Shown: positions 1 to 11,277, counted from the stretch's first letter. The stretch is DNA of 64,000 nt from Epiperipatus broadwayi (GCA_028023455.1 JAQFVV010000451.1:374001-438000), one strand, 5' to 3'. Made by a program: numbers and translations. The notes: a model not told the origin generated them from the letters alone.

Positions 1-140
1 ATTAGATTGACTTGCTGAACATTTTGACATTTATCGAGCCAAAAATAAAATATTTATACGTTGGATTTTTTTTTTATAAATTACAGTAAAAAAGTCTCAT
101 CACATTCAAACTGCAGTCCTAGTTGTGCGAAAATTCTGCC

Positions 141-455
141 ATGGCAACGGACAATGGAAAAAAGGTAGTGTTCGATCAGCACTGTTATATATTGCCGAAA
201 TGTAGTAGAATAGAAATTTATTTTTATTTATTTCAGGCAGGTCACAATGAAATCCCCATACAAATTTTCCTATCCCCACTGCATGTACAGGTCAATTCTA
301 TCATCTTTTTTATCAAAATTATTCGTCTAGATTCAACATTATGTGTTTAAATGTAAAAACAAATGGATGAATACTTAGAGAATTGCAATGCCAGGAGTGT
401 GCAGAAGCTGCTGAGCAAAATTGCTTCACAATTGCACAGTTTAGAGAGAATATTG
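141..455 (+). other. possible three-exon 5' gene fragment (unassigned)
   Basis: Three short open blocks look like exons: 141-164, 237-290 and 381-455. Block 1 starts with an ATG and ends AAG before a GTAG donor. Block 2 follows a TTTATTTCAG acceptor and ends CAG before GT. Block 3 follows TTAGAG and ends before GTAAT. Their lengths (24, 54 and 75 nt) are all multiples of three, so all splice in phase 0 without a stop, giving about 51 residues; the last part looks helical (QKLLSKIASQLHSLERIL). I do not recognise the protein. The implied introns are only 72 and 90 nt, very unlike the 12-kb XRCC1 intron in the same window, and no further exon was found. Chance or an old pseudogene are real alternatives. 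Confidence 0.22.
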
Positions 456-1671
456 GTAATATCTAATATTTTTTTAATCATATTTCTTTCAATCATCAGG
501 CATATTATTATCATTTGGATTTTAAATATATAGCCATGCCAATAATTCTCTATTTCTTTATCTGCTTCTTTTAAATATCTGTAATGATTCCATTATTTCC
601 CGAAGCTTTTCCATTCTTCATAGATTTAATCACATGCTTCACTTCATTTAAAACAATGCCATTATTATATAAGACACCTTTTTTCTTGATCCTTTATGAT
701 TTACATAGTATTTTGTACAATTCTTCTACTTACTTAATAAAATCATCTCTAATAGTAATAGTGGCATCTTTTTCTTATTACCATAATGATTTTTTTCTTC
801 ACAATATTAAAAAATCATTTTACATCTAAAATTTATCGACTTCTGTTGTTTTTCTTCTCATTTTGCAGTCATGTCTCTATACCATTTTATATTTCTATAC
901 TATTTTACAGAATGCCCAATAGTACCTTCTGCTAAATAAGTCATTTGATATAATTGCAGTTTTTTATTACTACTATCTGGACAGTGGAATTTAATGGAGT
1001 ACAATATTTGCTGTCTTCTTATTAATCTAAATCAAGTCTGAGCCATTAACGGTTTGAAGGCAATGAAATGCTATTAAACTATCACAAAGCATAACCAGAA
1101 TTAGGATTTTTCATGTACTAAATTTTTACTGCACTATCTCTTGATAGTCCTCATACATAAGAAAAAAGATGAACATTTGACACCCACACACCATGTATAA
1201 TTAATATTGCATAACTATTTATGTAATTAATATATCACAGTTATATGTTATAATATTGGATTTTCAAGCACTCAGTGCTTGTTAACTGTAAAGAGCATTA
1301 TATTTAATAGTTTGTATGTTTCATCGTTCACATTTTGGAATAAAGCAAACAAAAATCTACTTAATACAAGATTTGAAATTAATATTGTTGGGGTTTGCAT
1401 AGCTAATGAAAAGATGTTCATCTGAAATAGACACAGTGAGTCTTAATAAGTTTTCAATTCGTTTGAATATAACATATATTCTGATTACATAATGAGCTAA
1501 TAAATAGTAAGCAAATGATCTCATTTTCGATATAATTAATATTACTCATTATTCTTTAATCCCATATATAAGAAAGTCTTAATATACTACTTACACAGTT
1601 TAGTGCAATATACTTTTTTCCACCATATATCATTGAAACAACAATGTGTAAGCAGGAGTCGTGTACTAGAG
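456..1671. other. AT-rich non-coding DNA
   Basis: I see no gene, terminal repeat or RNA structure here. The open frames present are short and made mostly of A/T-rich codons. Confidence 0.5.
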
Positions 1672-1800
1672 GCGTGGTATAGTTAATGCATTGGTAGAGT
1701 AGAAGATTCTGGATATCAAAGTCTATGGATTGTGGCTCAAGCTGGTGACTTTAAATGCTTAAGCTTTTTAGAAACTCCCAAATAATAAATTATTTGATTA
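1672..1800 (+). repeat. SINE-like dispersed repeat, copy 1
   Basis: This is one of six copies of a family of about 125 bp in the window. The shared order of motifs is: a head like TGGTGCAATGGTAGAGTGA, then GACTCTGGAACTCAA, then ATCCATGAATTGTGATCCAG, then a tail CTTGAACTTCTTATGAACTCC ending near an ATTATT run. This copy reads ATGCATTGGTAGAGT at 1686-1700 and ends AACTCCCAAATAATAAATTATTTG. The head resembles a Pol III A box, as in tRNA-derived SINEs, but no clear B box is seen. Confidence 0.55.
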
Positions 1801-3733
1801 CTTTTACCAAACAAACATGCTTTGAACATGACCCACTCACTATGAAATTGATTTGGACACTAGAAAAAATAATAGATTGTAAGCCTTTAAACTATAATGT
1901 TGGAAGAATCTTAACAAATACAGCAAAAAATAAAATAAACAAAAAAAAAAAGATGGTAGTCTTGTAATAGAATACAAAAGTCACTTAGAAAATCATGTGA
2001 CTTTTGAGTACTGAAAAATGGCAGATTGAGCTTTGATGCAGAAACTTCTACTTCTTGAACTTATCATTATACTGCTGTAATAAACCATTCATGGAAGCAA
2101 ATATAGCTGGTAAAAAATAATTGTGTAAGCCAAGGATAAATATCATGAGATTTGGGACGAGACCAAAATTAACACAGCTGACTGAATTCACTATGATAAA
2201 CAATCTATTAAATTAAGGATAAAATATGCAAAATAAATAATCCTCTGTTTGCATACTTTAACTATAAAAACATATTTACATAAAAATCATTTTTAATTAC
2301 CAACTTAAACTATATATCTTATTAGTTTTAAAAGTATTGCACATATGGTAATTATACAAATGCAACTATGAATTTAAAGGAGCATACAAATATTAAAGGA
2401 AATGTTTAACAATACAAATAAAAAGTATATGAAATTCTAGAAACAAACAGCAGGGAATTAGAGAAAATCAGTAAAAAAAAAAAAAAGACTAACTTTCTAT
2501 GAAGATATTAAAAAGAATAAACTAGTTTTCTTAGAGACAAATAGCAGGAGTTAGGAAAAAAACAATAAAAACTTTTTAGAAAAATTAAGAAGGATAAAAA
2601 AGTTTCTTCAAGAAACATATAAAAACAAGTGCAATGTAGGCATAAGAGATTTAAATGTTTGATACAAAATGCATGCATAGTGAGAAAGGGTGTTCTGCGG
2701 TTTGGGGCTGGTTGAATGGTGTAGATGAGATGAGAGAGGGACTGATAAAAACCAAAAAAAACTCACAAATACAACTATACTATAAAGATTATTTTAAACA
2801 CAAAATGTTTTTCATACAATTTTTAAAATGATTAAAAGAATTAAATTGGCAACAATAAGAAAGTTATTAAAAAATATTTGTAAAGGTATAAAAACAAAAT
2901 TTAATGTTTTATAAATTTTTTATGTGGTTTAGATTTTTATTTTTTCTGAATTTTTTATTATAAACTTCAAAAGTAAAAAAAAAAAAAAACACTTTGATAT
3001 GGAAAATTAACATTTAATCATTTTAAAATAAAGAAAAATCAACTTGAAAGGGAATAAAAAAATAGAATTATTCCTAATAGCAAATGAAAGAAGAAAAAAT
3101 TATTAAAGATTCTCTTCTTTTTTTGTTAAAATAAATTTCTAATAGGAATGATAAATTATGTATTTTATTGGAACTATATTGTTTAATTTATGTAATTTTA
3201 TGCACTACAAGAAAGAACTGAAGAAATTAAACAATAATTTCAACTTCTTTTTTTAAAAACTATTTTTCATTCTATATGCACCCTGGAGAGATCTTCTTAA
3301 CACTATTTTTCATATGAATCCTTAAGGTCACTCAAAATACTTTTTTCATAATAACTGTTTAAAGACTAATGGAATTTTAAGTACTTTTTGTTCAAGAATG
3401 ACTTATTGGAACTATATATGAATGATAATTCATCTCTAGGTTTGACGCAAATTACACCATTAATTTCAAGTTTTATCAATTTTAGTCATTCTTTTTTAAT
3501 ATACTGTTTTTATTTATATTTCAGTATACTAAAGATTTCAATTGTTTTCTTTTATTGATCCCCACCCCCCTTTTCTTAGCCACATAAACATCAGCATTTC
3601 TCTGCTTGATGGCAAATAGAATAATTAAAATATAACTCTTGATCATCATCATCGCAGGTAGTGGTATGCATTCATGAGTGCACACACAATCTAGTAATGT
3701 CTCTTAATGTATTGAAGCAAATCCATTAATGAT
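1801..3733. other. AT-rich non-coding DNA with a small hairpin
   Basis: No gene is supported. There is a 9-bp hairpin (1976-1984 with 1997-2005). On the minus strand, 2048-2106 could be a terminal exon: a pyrimidine-rich acceptor ending CAG, two leftover bases, then 18 codons and TAG. It has no recognised family and is weak. Long A and T runs are common (for example around 2470 and 2977). Confidence 0.4.
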
Positions 3734-3863
3734 ATATAAAATAGATTTTTTTTCCATGTCATCGGGGAGGCGAACCCATAATCTTCTGCAACCAATTACT
3801 TGCTTGCAATGCGGCTGCGATGACCTCTCGGCTAACAACGCTTGACAATATAAAATAGATTTT
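3734..3863 (-). repeat. retroposed tRNA-like sequence with 16-bp target duplication
   Basis: A 98-bp insert (3750-3847) sits between two identical 16-bp repeats, ATATAAAATAGATTTT, at 3734-3749 and 3848-3863. Read on the minus strand, the insert has an A-box-like TAGCCGAGAGG, a B-box-like GGGTTCGCCTCCC about 50 nt later, and an A-rich tail directly against the target repeat. The spacing and the GCCGAGAGGTCATCG D-arm look like a class II (Ser/Leu type) tRNA with a long variable arm, but the acceptor stem is not clean, so this is a tRNA pseudogene or SINE head rather than a working tRNA. Tail plus target duplication is the mark of LINE-driven insertion. Confidence 0.72.
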
Positions 3864-4726
3864 AACAGTGATTTAGTCTGTTACTTGAAAATTGGTCCCT
3901 TACTACACACGATTTTTTTTTTAAATACAGACATATACACTAACAGATATAATTCAGAGTAACAGTTGATAAAATATAGAAATAATTTTTGCAACAATTG
4001 TTAATATTATAATAAAAATTAATACATTTTTAAAAAAGACACTTCACTTACAGCATTTTTTACAATGATTTATTTAAATTTCTCGTGAAATTTAAAAAGT
4101 ACTGCAGGGGAGGTATAGAGAAAGTTTTAAATTATTACTAACATTATTTTTTTAAAAAATCATTAGTTTTAATTTGAATGATTTGTTGAGAGATATTTCA
4201 GAATGTAAAATTTAATAATTATTTTAGATTTGAAAAAAAAAAAAAAATAGAAAATTAAAAACATTATAAATTAAAATATCTCTGAATATTTTTTAATAAT
4301 ATTAATAATTTAATACATATATAAACATAAAGCATATTTATAAATGGGTACATGTTTTTCGTTTATGTTTGCACATATATATTAAATGTATATTATTAAG
4401 TGTAAATATAATATATATAAAATATTTGTAATGATAATATATAAATTATAATATTCCACAAAAGTGTGTGGACAACTAATACTACAATGATAAACTTAAA
4501 AAAATCAGCAATCCAAGACTTCGATGCCGAGTATCTTTATTCAAACCAAACTACACTTTATTTTAGCAAACAAAAATATACACCTATTATAAATAACCAG
4601 TCCTTCTTAAAAAAAATGCCATTGGTCTTACACTAATGGAATTTTTTGAATTAATAATTTGTTAAGTTTCTATTTTAAAGTTTTTATTATTTTTTCCACA
4701 ATCTTGTGGTATATAACTTTATACTT
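3864..4726. other. AT-rich non-coding DNA
   Basis: No gene is visible. There are several long A/T runs and TA-rich stretches (for example 4372-4445). Confidence 0.45.
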
Positions 4727-4802
4727 TATAGATATAATAAACACCTCCATACTTCCCCATTCTTTTTAAATTCACTTAAATAAAGATATACTTAAAGACA
4801 AA

Positions 4803-4857
4803 TGACCCCCAAAATGCATTTCGTACTGAATCAGCACTCATCAGTTGGCCCAGGTCA
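4803..4857 (-). ncRNA. hammerhead ribozyme motif, array unit 1
   Basis: On the minus strand the motif reads CTGATGA (complement of 4838-4844), then stem II GTGCTG/CAGTAC with an ATT loop, then GAAA (complement of 4819-4822), then a two-base-pair stem III in ATGCAT. The cleavage site is a U-U dinucleotide before TTGG, between 4813 and 4812. Stem I is formed by CCAA with TTGG near the core and by TGAC with GTCA further out. The conserved core residues are present; the weaker U at the cleavage position is the only oddity. This is a type I topology with open stem I. Confidence 0.75.
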
Positions 4858-4886
4858 CTATCTCGCATATATATCTTTATTATATG

Positions 4887-5475
4887 TGCTATATACGGTA
4901 TAATAATTAATAAGTTTTGTTAAAATAAGTTATACGTATATAATAATTAATGTTTTACTAAAATAAGTTTTATTAACTGAAATAGACAGGAATTTTGTAA
5001 TTAAATTTGGTGCGCTATTAAAGATAAGCACTCCAGATTAGAAACTAATGAAACAGCTAGATTAAAAATGCTGATTACTAAAAGTAGACAATAGCTGAGA
5101 ATTAATTGGTTTCTGAAACATTCCTTAACAAGAAATAAGAAGGAACAAAAAATAACTAAGCAGCACTTGCAGCGGGGAACTCATTGAATGCACACGAAAG
5201 TCAAGAGTTTTAACTTAGCATCGGAACAAACCCAGTGAACTCCACCATTGAAGGTTAAAAAGTGGACCTAGGAACTTTGCAGGCCACACCGGTCTATATT
5301 ATGTTTTTTGTATGCCTACATGGCCAGCGTTCGTAAATTAAACTTAATTGTCTTATAACTATATATGTAACATTATCTATCCGACTGATAATTCTATTAA
5401 ACTACTTGTCTAATCACTTGGTTTCTGCTGTCTATTTACCTGATTGTTAAGCTGAGTGAGTGGCTGTACACAGCA
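4887..5475 (+). repeat. 5' LTR of Ty3/Gypsy element 1
   Basis: A 589-bp direct terminal repeat, beginning TGCTATATAC and ending TGTACACAGCA, so it has the usual TG...CA ends. It matches the downstream LTR over its whole length with no indel and about 18 substitutions by hand count, mostly transitions (about 3%). The five bases before it (ATATG, 4882-4886) are repeated after the 3' LTR. After the LTR comes TTGGCACAGT (5481-5490), a plausible primer binding site starting TGG; I do not assign the tRNA. Confidence 0.95.
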
Positions 5476-5715
5476 GAAAATTGGCACAGTTAATCGACAG
5501 GATACGTTCCAGTAGAAAAATATGGTGCAATTTAGAATCGAAGTCCAGGTGAATATTGAATTAGTAGTCGGAAAAATTGTTTTAGTAAGCGTATTAACAG
5601 TAATTTGTTTTAGTAAGCGTATTAATAGAAGTTTGTCCCAGTAAGCGTGTTTAATAGTTATCTCGTAGTGAAATAGAAATTTTTTTTTTTTTAAAAAAAA
5701 AAAGCAAAATAGAAA

Positions 5716-6540
5716 ATGATGACATCAGTGCCTCAGGTAACAATTAACGAGTTCAACGTTAATAACCCTTTTGATTGTCCAATTTACCTTAAGAGAATTG
5801 AGAAACTGTTTTTGATTAATGGCACGACAAGCGGCCCCATTAAAGTTGCCACATTATTGTGTTATGCCGGACAACAAGTAGTCGAAATAGCAAATAGACT
5901 CTGTGATCACGAAGAGCCCGAGAATTTGCCATACAATGTAGTTATGGGGAAATTAAATAATTTTTTCAGTCCCCAGCCTTCGAAGCATGTCGCAAGACTA
6001 CACTTCAGAAACCAAAGGCAAAACAAGGGAGAGCATATACGAGATTATGATCAAGCTCTAAGAGAACTTGCTAAAAGTTGCAGTTGTGGCGATGCCTTAG
6101 AGGATAATCTGCTTGAGCAAATACTTTAGGGCATGTCAGACGATAGGCTTAGGCAGCAGTTTTACTGGCCTCAAGAGAGTTAACGTACGACGAAGCAATC
6201 AAAATGGGAGTAGCCCACAAAATAGTACTCGACCAATCGGAAGAATTTAGAAATTTTACCCACAAAAATGACGGTAATGCATATATTCGGAAAACTGAAA
6301 ATAAGTCCCAACCTATTAAGAGCAAATCATATGAGATAGTATGTTATTGCTGTGGGAAAAAAGGCCACATGGCTCGTAAGTGTAAATATAATAAGGAGCA
6401 TTGTAGGACCTGTGGTAAAGTTAGGCATTTGCAGAAAGTATGTCGAAATAAAGGAGAAAAGGATCATGGCAGCTTGCCAACTTGTAAGATTGAAAATAAA
6501 AAAAAGTGTGATATTTACAATACACAGCTTGGATACAGAA
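5716..6540 (+). pseudogene. gag: gag of Gypsy element 1 (capsid plus nucleocapsid), broken
   Basis: The structural protein would package the element RNA in virus-like particles. The ATG at 5716 opens a capsid-like region of 137 codons, with the GEHIRDYDQALRELA pattern typical of Gypsy gag. It ends at a TAG (6127-6129) within otherwise recognisable sequence, and a frame change follows between about 6150 and 6200. The frame then continues with two CCHC zinc knuckles: CYCCGKKGHMARKC (about 6343-6384) and CRTCGKVRHLQKVC (about 6399-6440), both with C-x2-C-x4-H-x4-C spacing. A T run and an A run just upstream (5679-5703) lie in the leader. The stop and frame change look like decay rather than programmed recoding. 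Confidence 0.85.
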
Positions 6541-9500
6541 ATCAGTTTATGCTGACAGTTAATTTATTAAAGACACCAGTAAAAATGGAAATTGACAGCG
6601 GAGCAGGCGTGTCAATGATGACACTTGAAGACTGGGAGAAAGTAGGGCAAAATAAAAAAAAACCCTCCTTTTTTAATGAAGACAAGTTTAAGAGCAAAAG
6701 ACGCTAGCGGAAATAGTATGAAAATATTAGGGAAGGTGATGGCTCAGATTGAATTAAACAGTAAGGTTCGAACACTACCGTTATATATAGTACAAGGTGG
6801 TCTAAATCCTATTATAGGTAGGGAATGGTTCGATCCTTTGGAAATAAAGATATGTGTGATAAATAAAGTTGCTATTGAGCAAGAAATGAGAAATAAATAT
6901 AGTGAGTTATTTAAAAGCGATGAGGGAAAAATTATTACAACGCCTATAAACATAGAGCTACAAGGTGGTGCGACCCCCGTTATCTGCAGACCCAGAAAAG
7001 TTCCTTTTGCGCTGCAAACTAAGGTGGAACAAGAGTTGATAAATCTGGTTAGTAAAGGTGTATTAACGCCAGTCGAGGAAACGGAATGGGCCACTCCAAT
7101 CGTGGTTATATCTAAGCCAAATGGGCAGATCCGCATTTGCAAAGATTATAGGACCACAATAAATAAAAACCTCACTAAAAGTCAGTATCCTGTACCAAAT
7201 GTCAGGGAAATACTGGAAAATATGCAAAAGGCAAGTCACTATGCTAAAATTGATTTAAAGGCCGCATTTCACCAGATACCAGTTTCTGAACGCATCTCAG
7301 AATTGCTAACTATTACAACACATAAGGGATTGTTTAAGTATAATAGATTGTCTTATGGAATTACGGTTGCACCAAATATTTTCCAGGCCAAAATGGACAT
7401 GCTGTTCCAGCAAATGGATGGTGTAACACCGTATTTTGATGATATTTTGGTCGTGGCCAATTCAGAAGAGGAATTACATGAACGAGTTTTAAAAGTTTGT
7501 GACAAGTTATGCAGTTTCAGAGCTAAAATAAACGCAGACGAATGTATATTAAAATTCCTGGGACACATAATCTCAAAAAAGGAAAAGAGACCCGACCCTC
7601 AAAAAATTGCAGCCGTAAAGGAAGCACGAAGACCCAGAAATGTTAAAGAACTTCAAGCTTTCTTAGGACTTCTGAATTATTTTGAAGTTTTTCTTAAGGG
7701 GAAAGCTCACATAGCAAAACCGCTATACAATCTATTAAAAAAGAGCCAAAAATAGCTTTGGGATCAAGCCCCCAAGAAAGCTTTTTGTGACACGAAAGAA
7801 TTATTAACGTCAAACAGCTTATTAGTACATTACGACAGTAGCCTCGAATTGGTATTGACAACAGATGCATCCGAAGAAGGAGTAGGGGCAGTCTTAAACC
7901 ATACAGTAGCTGATGGCGAGCGACCAATCATCTACGCTTCAAGAACGTTAACAAAAGCTGAGCAAAATTATAGACAACTAGATAAAAAGGTGCTGGCTAT
8001 CATATTTGCAATAAAAAAGTTTCACCAATATTTGTATGGTCGACAGTTTAAAATCTTTACTGATCATAAACCGCTGTTGGGATTATTAGTAAAAAATAAA
8101 ACTGCCCCTGATCATCTAAGCCCTAGAATGTTACATTGGGTTAATCTGTTATCAGGCTATGATTTTGATCTAAATTTCAAAAAAGGAAAGATCATTAAAC
8201 ACGCAGACGCACTGTCAAGAATGCCCATTAAAGCTGAACTACAAAAAGAAAACCAAACTATTAACTACATTTATAATTGGAACAACGAATTAATAAATAG
8301 TGTAAAGGTAGCTAGTTGGACTAAGGCAGACCACAGATATAAATACTTAAGTAATTGGATCAGCAAAGGCTGGCCAAAAAGTCGGCCCGAGACACTACAT
8401 AAAACCTTATGGGACGTAAGACAAAGACTGTCCATAAACAAGGGATGTATATTAATGGATGATAGAGTGTTGATACCGAGCAATGGGCGGAATAAGATTC
8501 TTCACTTAATTCATCAAGGTCATCCTGGAATAGTGCGGGCCAAAGCTCTGGCTCAAAGTTACGTATGGTAGCCCACAATTAATATTGACATAGAGAAATA
8601 TGTGAAATCACGTGAAAGTTGCCAAATAAATGCAAATATGCATGAGAAAAAATATGCTGCTTGGCCGGCAGCTGAAAGAGCGTGGAGCCGTATTCACATT
8701 GACCACGCTGGACCATTTCACGGCTTTATATTTTTGATAGTGATCGACGCTTATTCAAAGTGGATGGAATATAGAGTTGTGAAAAACACCAGTATCGAAG
8801 AAACAATCGCAAAACTGAAGGAGATTTTTGCTTTCCATGGGATTCCTGAAACAATCATGTCTGACAATGGTACCAGTTTCACATCCACTAAATTTGAATT
8901 TCTCACAGAATGGGGAATTAAACACACACACCCATATCACTCGGAGTCCAATGGTATTGCAGAAAAGGCAGCACAAACTTTGAAGCAAACGTTACGGAAG
9001 GAAGGCACTGCAAATACACAAGACATCTTACATTCTGCCTTATTATATTAACATAGTATTCTGTGTGCTACAGGCAAATCTCCTGCAGAATTAATTTTCG
9101 GACGGAAACTCCACATGAAACTATCGTTAATTCACCCAGAACAAAACTCTACACACTATGAAAGCAACACTGGAGATACTATTTACTCCAAGGGAGAAAA
9201 AGTCTGGGTTAGAGACGTTATCAGGAAATACTGGGTGAAGGCCTTCATAAAAGAAATTCTGTCAAAACAAATAATATTTGTAGAGACAGAAACTGGAAAA
9301 ACAACGCGCAAGCATATAAATCATGTGAGACATCGAGAAGAATTAGTGCAAACTGGAAGTACTGCAGCACCGCGCATATCCCAAAAGTGAAGAAAAATCC
9401 GACGATCAAGAAACTGAAGGAGCCAACAAAACACCAGTAGAAGATAAATACGATGATCAAGAGACCAACAAAACGCCAGTAGAAGAGAAAACATCTCCGC

Positions 9501-9568
9501 GAAGATCTTTAAGAATAAGAAAAGAACCCGCTTACTTAAAAGACTATGTAAGACTTCAGAAACAATAA
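6541..9568 (+). pseudogene. pol: pol of Gypsy element 1 (PR-RT-RH-IN), broken
   Basis: The domains occur in Ty3/Gypsy order. Protease: active-site DSGAGVSMM near 6590-6620, ending in IIGREW. Reverse transcriptase: LKAAFHQIPVSE (about 7255-7290) and the YFDD catalytic box (about 7432-7443). RNase H: TTDAS near 7859 and FTDHKPL near 8056. Integrase: an HHCC-like region (about 8510-8622), then catalytic D, D and E in IDHAGPF, MSDNGTSF and HSESNG (about 8698-8955). The reading frame changes inside protease at a run of nine A (6654-6662). After that one frame runs to 9390, interrupted by TAG at 7753, TAG at 8569 (where Trp is expected) and TAA at 9049. A final +1 shift leads to a basic tail RRSLRIRKEPAYLKDY ending at 9568. 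One zinc-finger Cys is replaced by Arg (SRESCQ). Confidence 0.92.
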
Positions 9569-9573
9569 TTTCT

Positions 9574-9586
9574 GAAGTGGTGGAGG
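9574..9586 (+). other. polypurine tract of Gypsy element 1
   Basis: GAAGTGGTGGAGG lies directly against the TG start of the 3' LTR. This is where plus-strand DNA synthesis would be primed. Confidence 0.8.
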
Positions 9587-10175
9587 TGCTATATACGATA
9601 TAATAATTAATAAGTTTTGTTAAAATAAGTTATACGTATATAATAATTAATGTTTTACTAAAATAAGTTTTATTAATTGAAATAGACAGGAATTTTGTAA
9701 TTAAATTTGGTACGCTATTAAAGATAAGCGCTCCAGATTAGAAACTAATTAAGCAGCTAGATTAAAAATGCTGATTACTAAAAGTAGACAATAGCTGAGA
9801 ATTAACTGGTTTCTGAAACATTCCTTAACAAGAAATAAGAAGGAACAAAAAATAACTAAGCAGCACTTGCAGCGGGGAACTCATTGAAAGCACACGAAAG
9901 TCAAGAGTTTTAACTTAGCATCCGAACAAACCCAGTGAACTCCACCACTGAAGGTTAAAAAGTGGACCTAGGAACTTTGCAGGCCACACCGGTCTATATT
10001 ATGTTTTTTGTATGCCTACATGGTTAGCATTCGTAAGTTAAACTTAATTGTCTTGTAACTATATATGTAATATTATTTATCCGACTGATAATTCTATTAA
10101 ACTACTTGTCTAATCACTTGGTTTCTGCTGTCTATTTACCTGATTGTTAAGCCGAGTGAGTGGCTGTACACAGCA
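9587..10175 (+). repeat. 3' LTR of Ty3/Gypsy element 1
   Basis: 589 bp, the same length as the 5' LTR, with TG...CA ends. It is followed by ATATG (10176-10180), matching the 5-bp duplication before the 5' LTR. Differences from the 5' LTR cluster mildly around 10021-10040 (GGTTAGCATTCGTAAG versus GGCCAGCGTTCGTAAA). Confidence 0.95.
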
Positions 10176-10499
10176 ATATGAAAAGTATTTATCTAGAGTA
10201 AATTGTTACATTTTCATTTACCATTATCAAACTCCCTCCACTCACAACTTTGACGCCATCCATTTCTGATAAATACACTAATGATTATTACTAATCATTT
10301 TTGAAACTAGATATTATCTCTAGCACAGATATAAACTTTAAACCTCAGTTAATATATCTGATTTTTTTAAAATTTACACACACGGAGTTATTCACCTTTC
10401 TCTGTCCTGTATGTAATATTTTTATAGATATAATAAACATCTCCATACTTCCCCATTCTTTTCAAATTCATATAAATAAAGATATAATAAAAGACAAAT

Positions 10500-10557
10500 G
10501 ACTCCCAAGATGCATTTCGTACTGAATCAGCATTCATCAGTTGGCCCAGATCACTAT
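10500..10557 (-). ncRNA. hammerhead ribozyme motif, array unit 2
   Basis: The minus strand reads CCAA, CTGATGA (complement of 10534-10540), stem II TGCTG/CAGTA with an ATT loop, GAAA (complement of 10515-10518), the short stem III in ATGCAT, and C at the cleavage position, followed by TTGG. Cleavage would fall between 10509 and 10508 after AUC, the preferred NUH class. Stem I pairs CCAA/TTGG. The first stem II position is an A-C mismatch instead of G-C. It is the best cleavage triplet of the three array copies. Confidence 0.78.
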
Positions 10558-10904
10558 CTCTCATATATATCTTTATTATATGAAAAGTATTTATCTAGAG
10601 CAAATTGCTACATTTTCATTTACCATTGTCAAACTTCCTCTACTCACAACTCTGATGCCATCCATTTCAGATAAATACAATAATGATTATTACTAATCAC
10701 TTTCGAAACTAGAGATTATCTCTAGCACAGATATAAACTTAATATCTCAGTTAAAGATTAATATATCTGATTTTTTTATTCTACACACACAATGAGTTAT
10801 TAACCTTTCTCTTTCCCATGTGTAATATCCCATAGATATAATAAACACCTCCATACTTCCCCATTCTTTTTAAATTCACTTAAATAAAGATATAATAAAA
10901 GACA

Positions 10905-10965
10905 AATGACCCCCCCAAAATGCATTTTGAGCTAACCAGCACTCATCAGTTGGGGCCAGGTCACT
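10905..10965 (-). ncRNA. degenerate hammerhead motif, array unit 3
   Basis: CTGATGAG is kept (complement of 10943-10949) and CCAA/TTGG of stem I is present. However, the essential GAAA is changed to CAAAA and stem II has lost a base, so the catalytic G12 is missing. I expect this copy to be inactive. Confidence 0.65.
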
Positions 10966-11277
10966 ATTTCTCATATATATATATATATATCTTTATTATA
11001 TGAAAAGTATTTATCTAGAGCAAATTGCTACATTTTCATTAACCATTATTATGGTCCAAAAATTTTAAATTACATACACATATATTAGATAAAATTATTC
11101 TATAAAAAATACTTGTAGCACAGTTGCTTTTAAGATCTGAAGACGACTGCTAAGCAAATAAAACTGTCATAAAAAGTTGAAATAAAATAATGTAAAAAAA
11201 TGTATTAAGGACAGAATTTTTTGAGATTGCACAGAAACAATACAATAAGAATAAAATATCTTAGAATAATTAATACA

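Larger units (their letters stand above)
4887..10175 (+). mobile_element. Ty3/Gypsy LTR retrotransposon 1 (5.29 kb)
   Basis: This is a full-length but mutated element: 589-bp LTRs, a primer-binding region, gag with two CCHC knuckles, then protease, reverse transcriptase, RNase H and integrase in Ty3/Gypsy order, and a purine-rich tract (GAAGTGGTGGAGG) directly before the 3' LTR. It lies between ATATG target duplications inside a hammerhead-bearing tandem repeat, which dates it as younger than that array. The coding region has several in-frame stops and frame changes, so this copy cannot make a complete polyprotein. No env-like frame follows integrase. Confidence 0.95.
4727..11050 (-). repeat. 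tandem ~400-bp hammerhead-bearing (retrozyme-like) array, split by an LTR element
   Basis: Before the LTR element landed this was a continuous array: 4727-4886 joined to 10181-11050. Unit landmarks recur: AAAAGTATTTATCTAGAG at 10181, 10583 and 11003 (spacing 402 and 420 bp), and ATAATAAACAyCTCCATACTTCCCC at about 4735, 10428 and 10838. Each unit contains one hammerhead-like motif read on the minus strand, spaced 402 and 409 bp apart once the insertion is removed. The last unit stops within the shared sequence near 11045. Tandem units of a few hundred bases with type I hammerheads are how animal retrozymes are organised. No protein is encoded. Confidence 0.8.
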
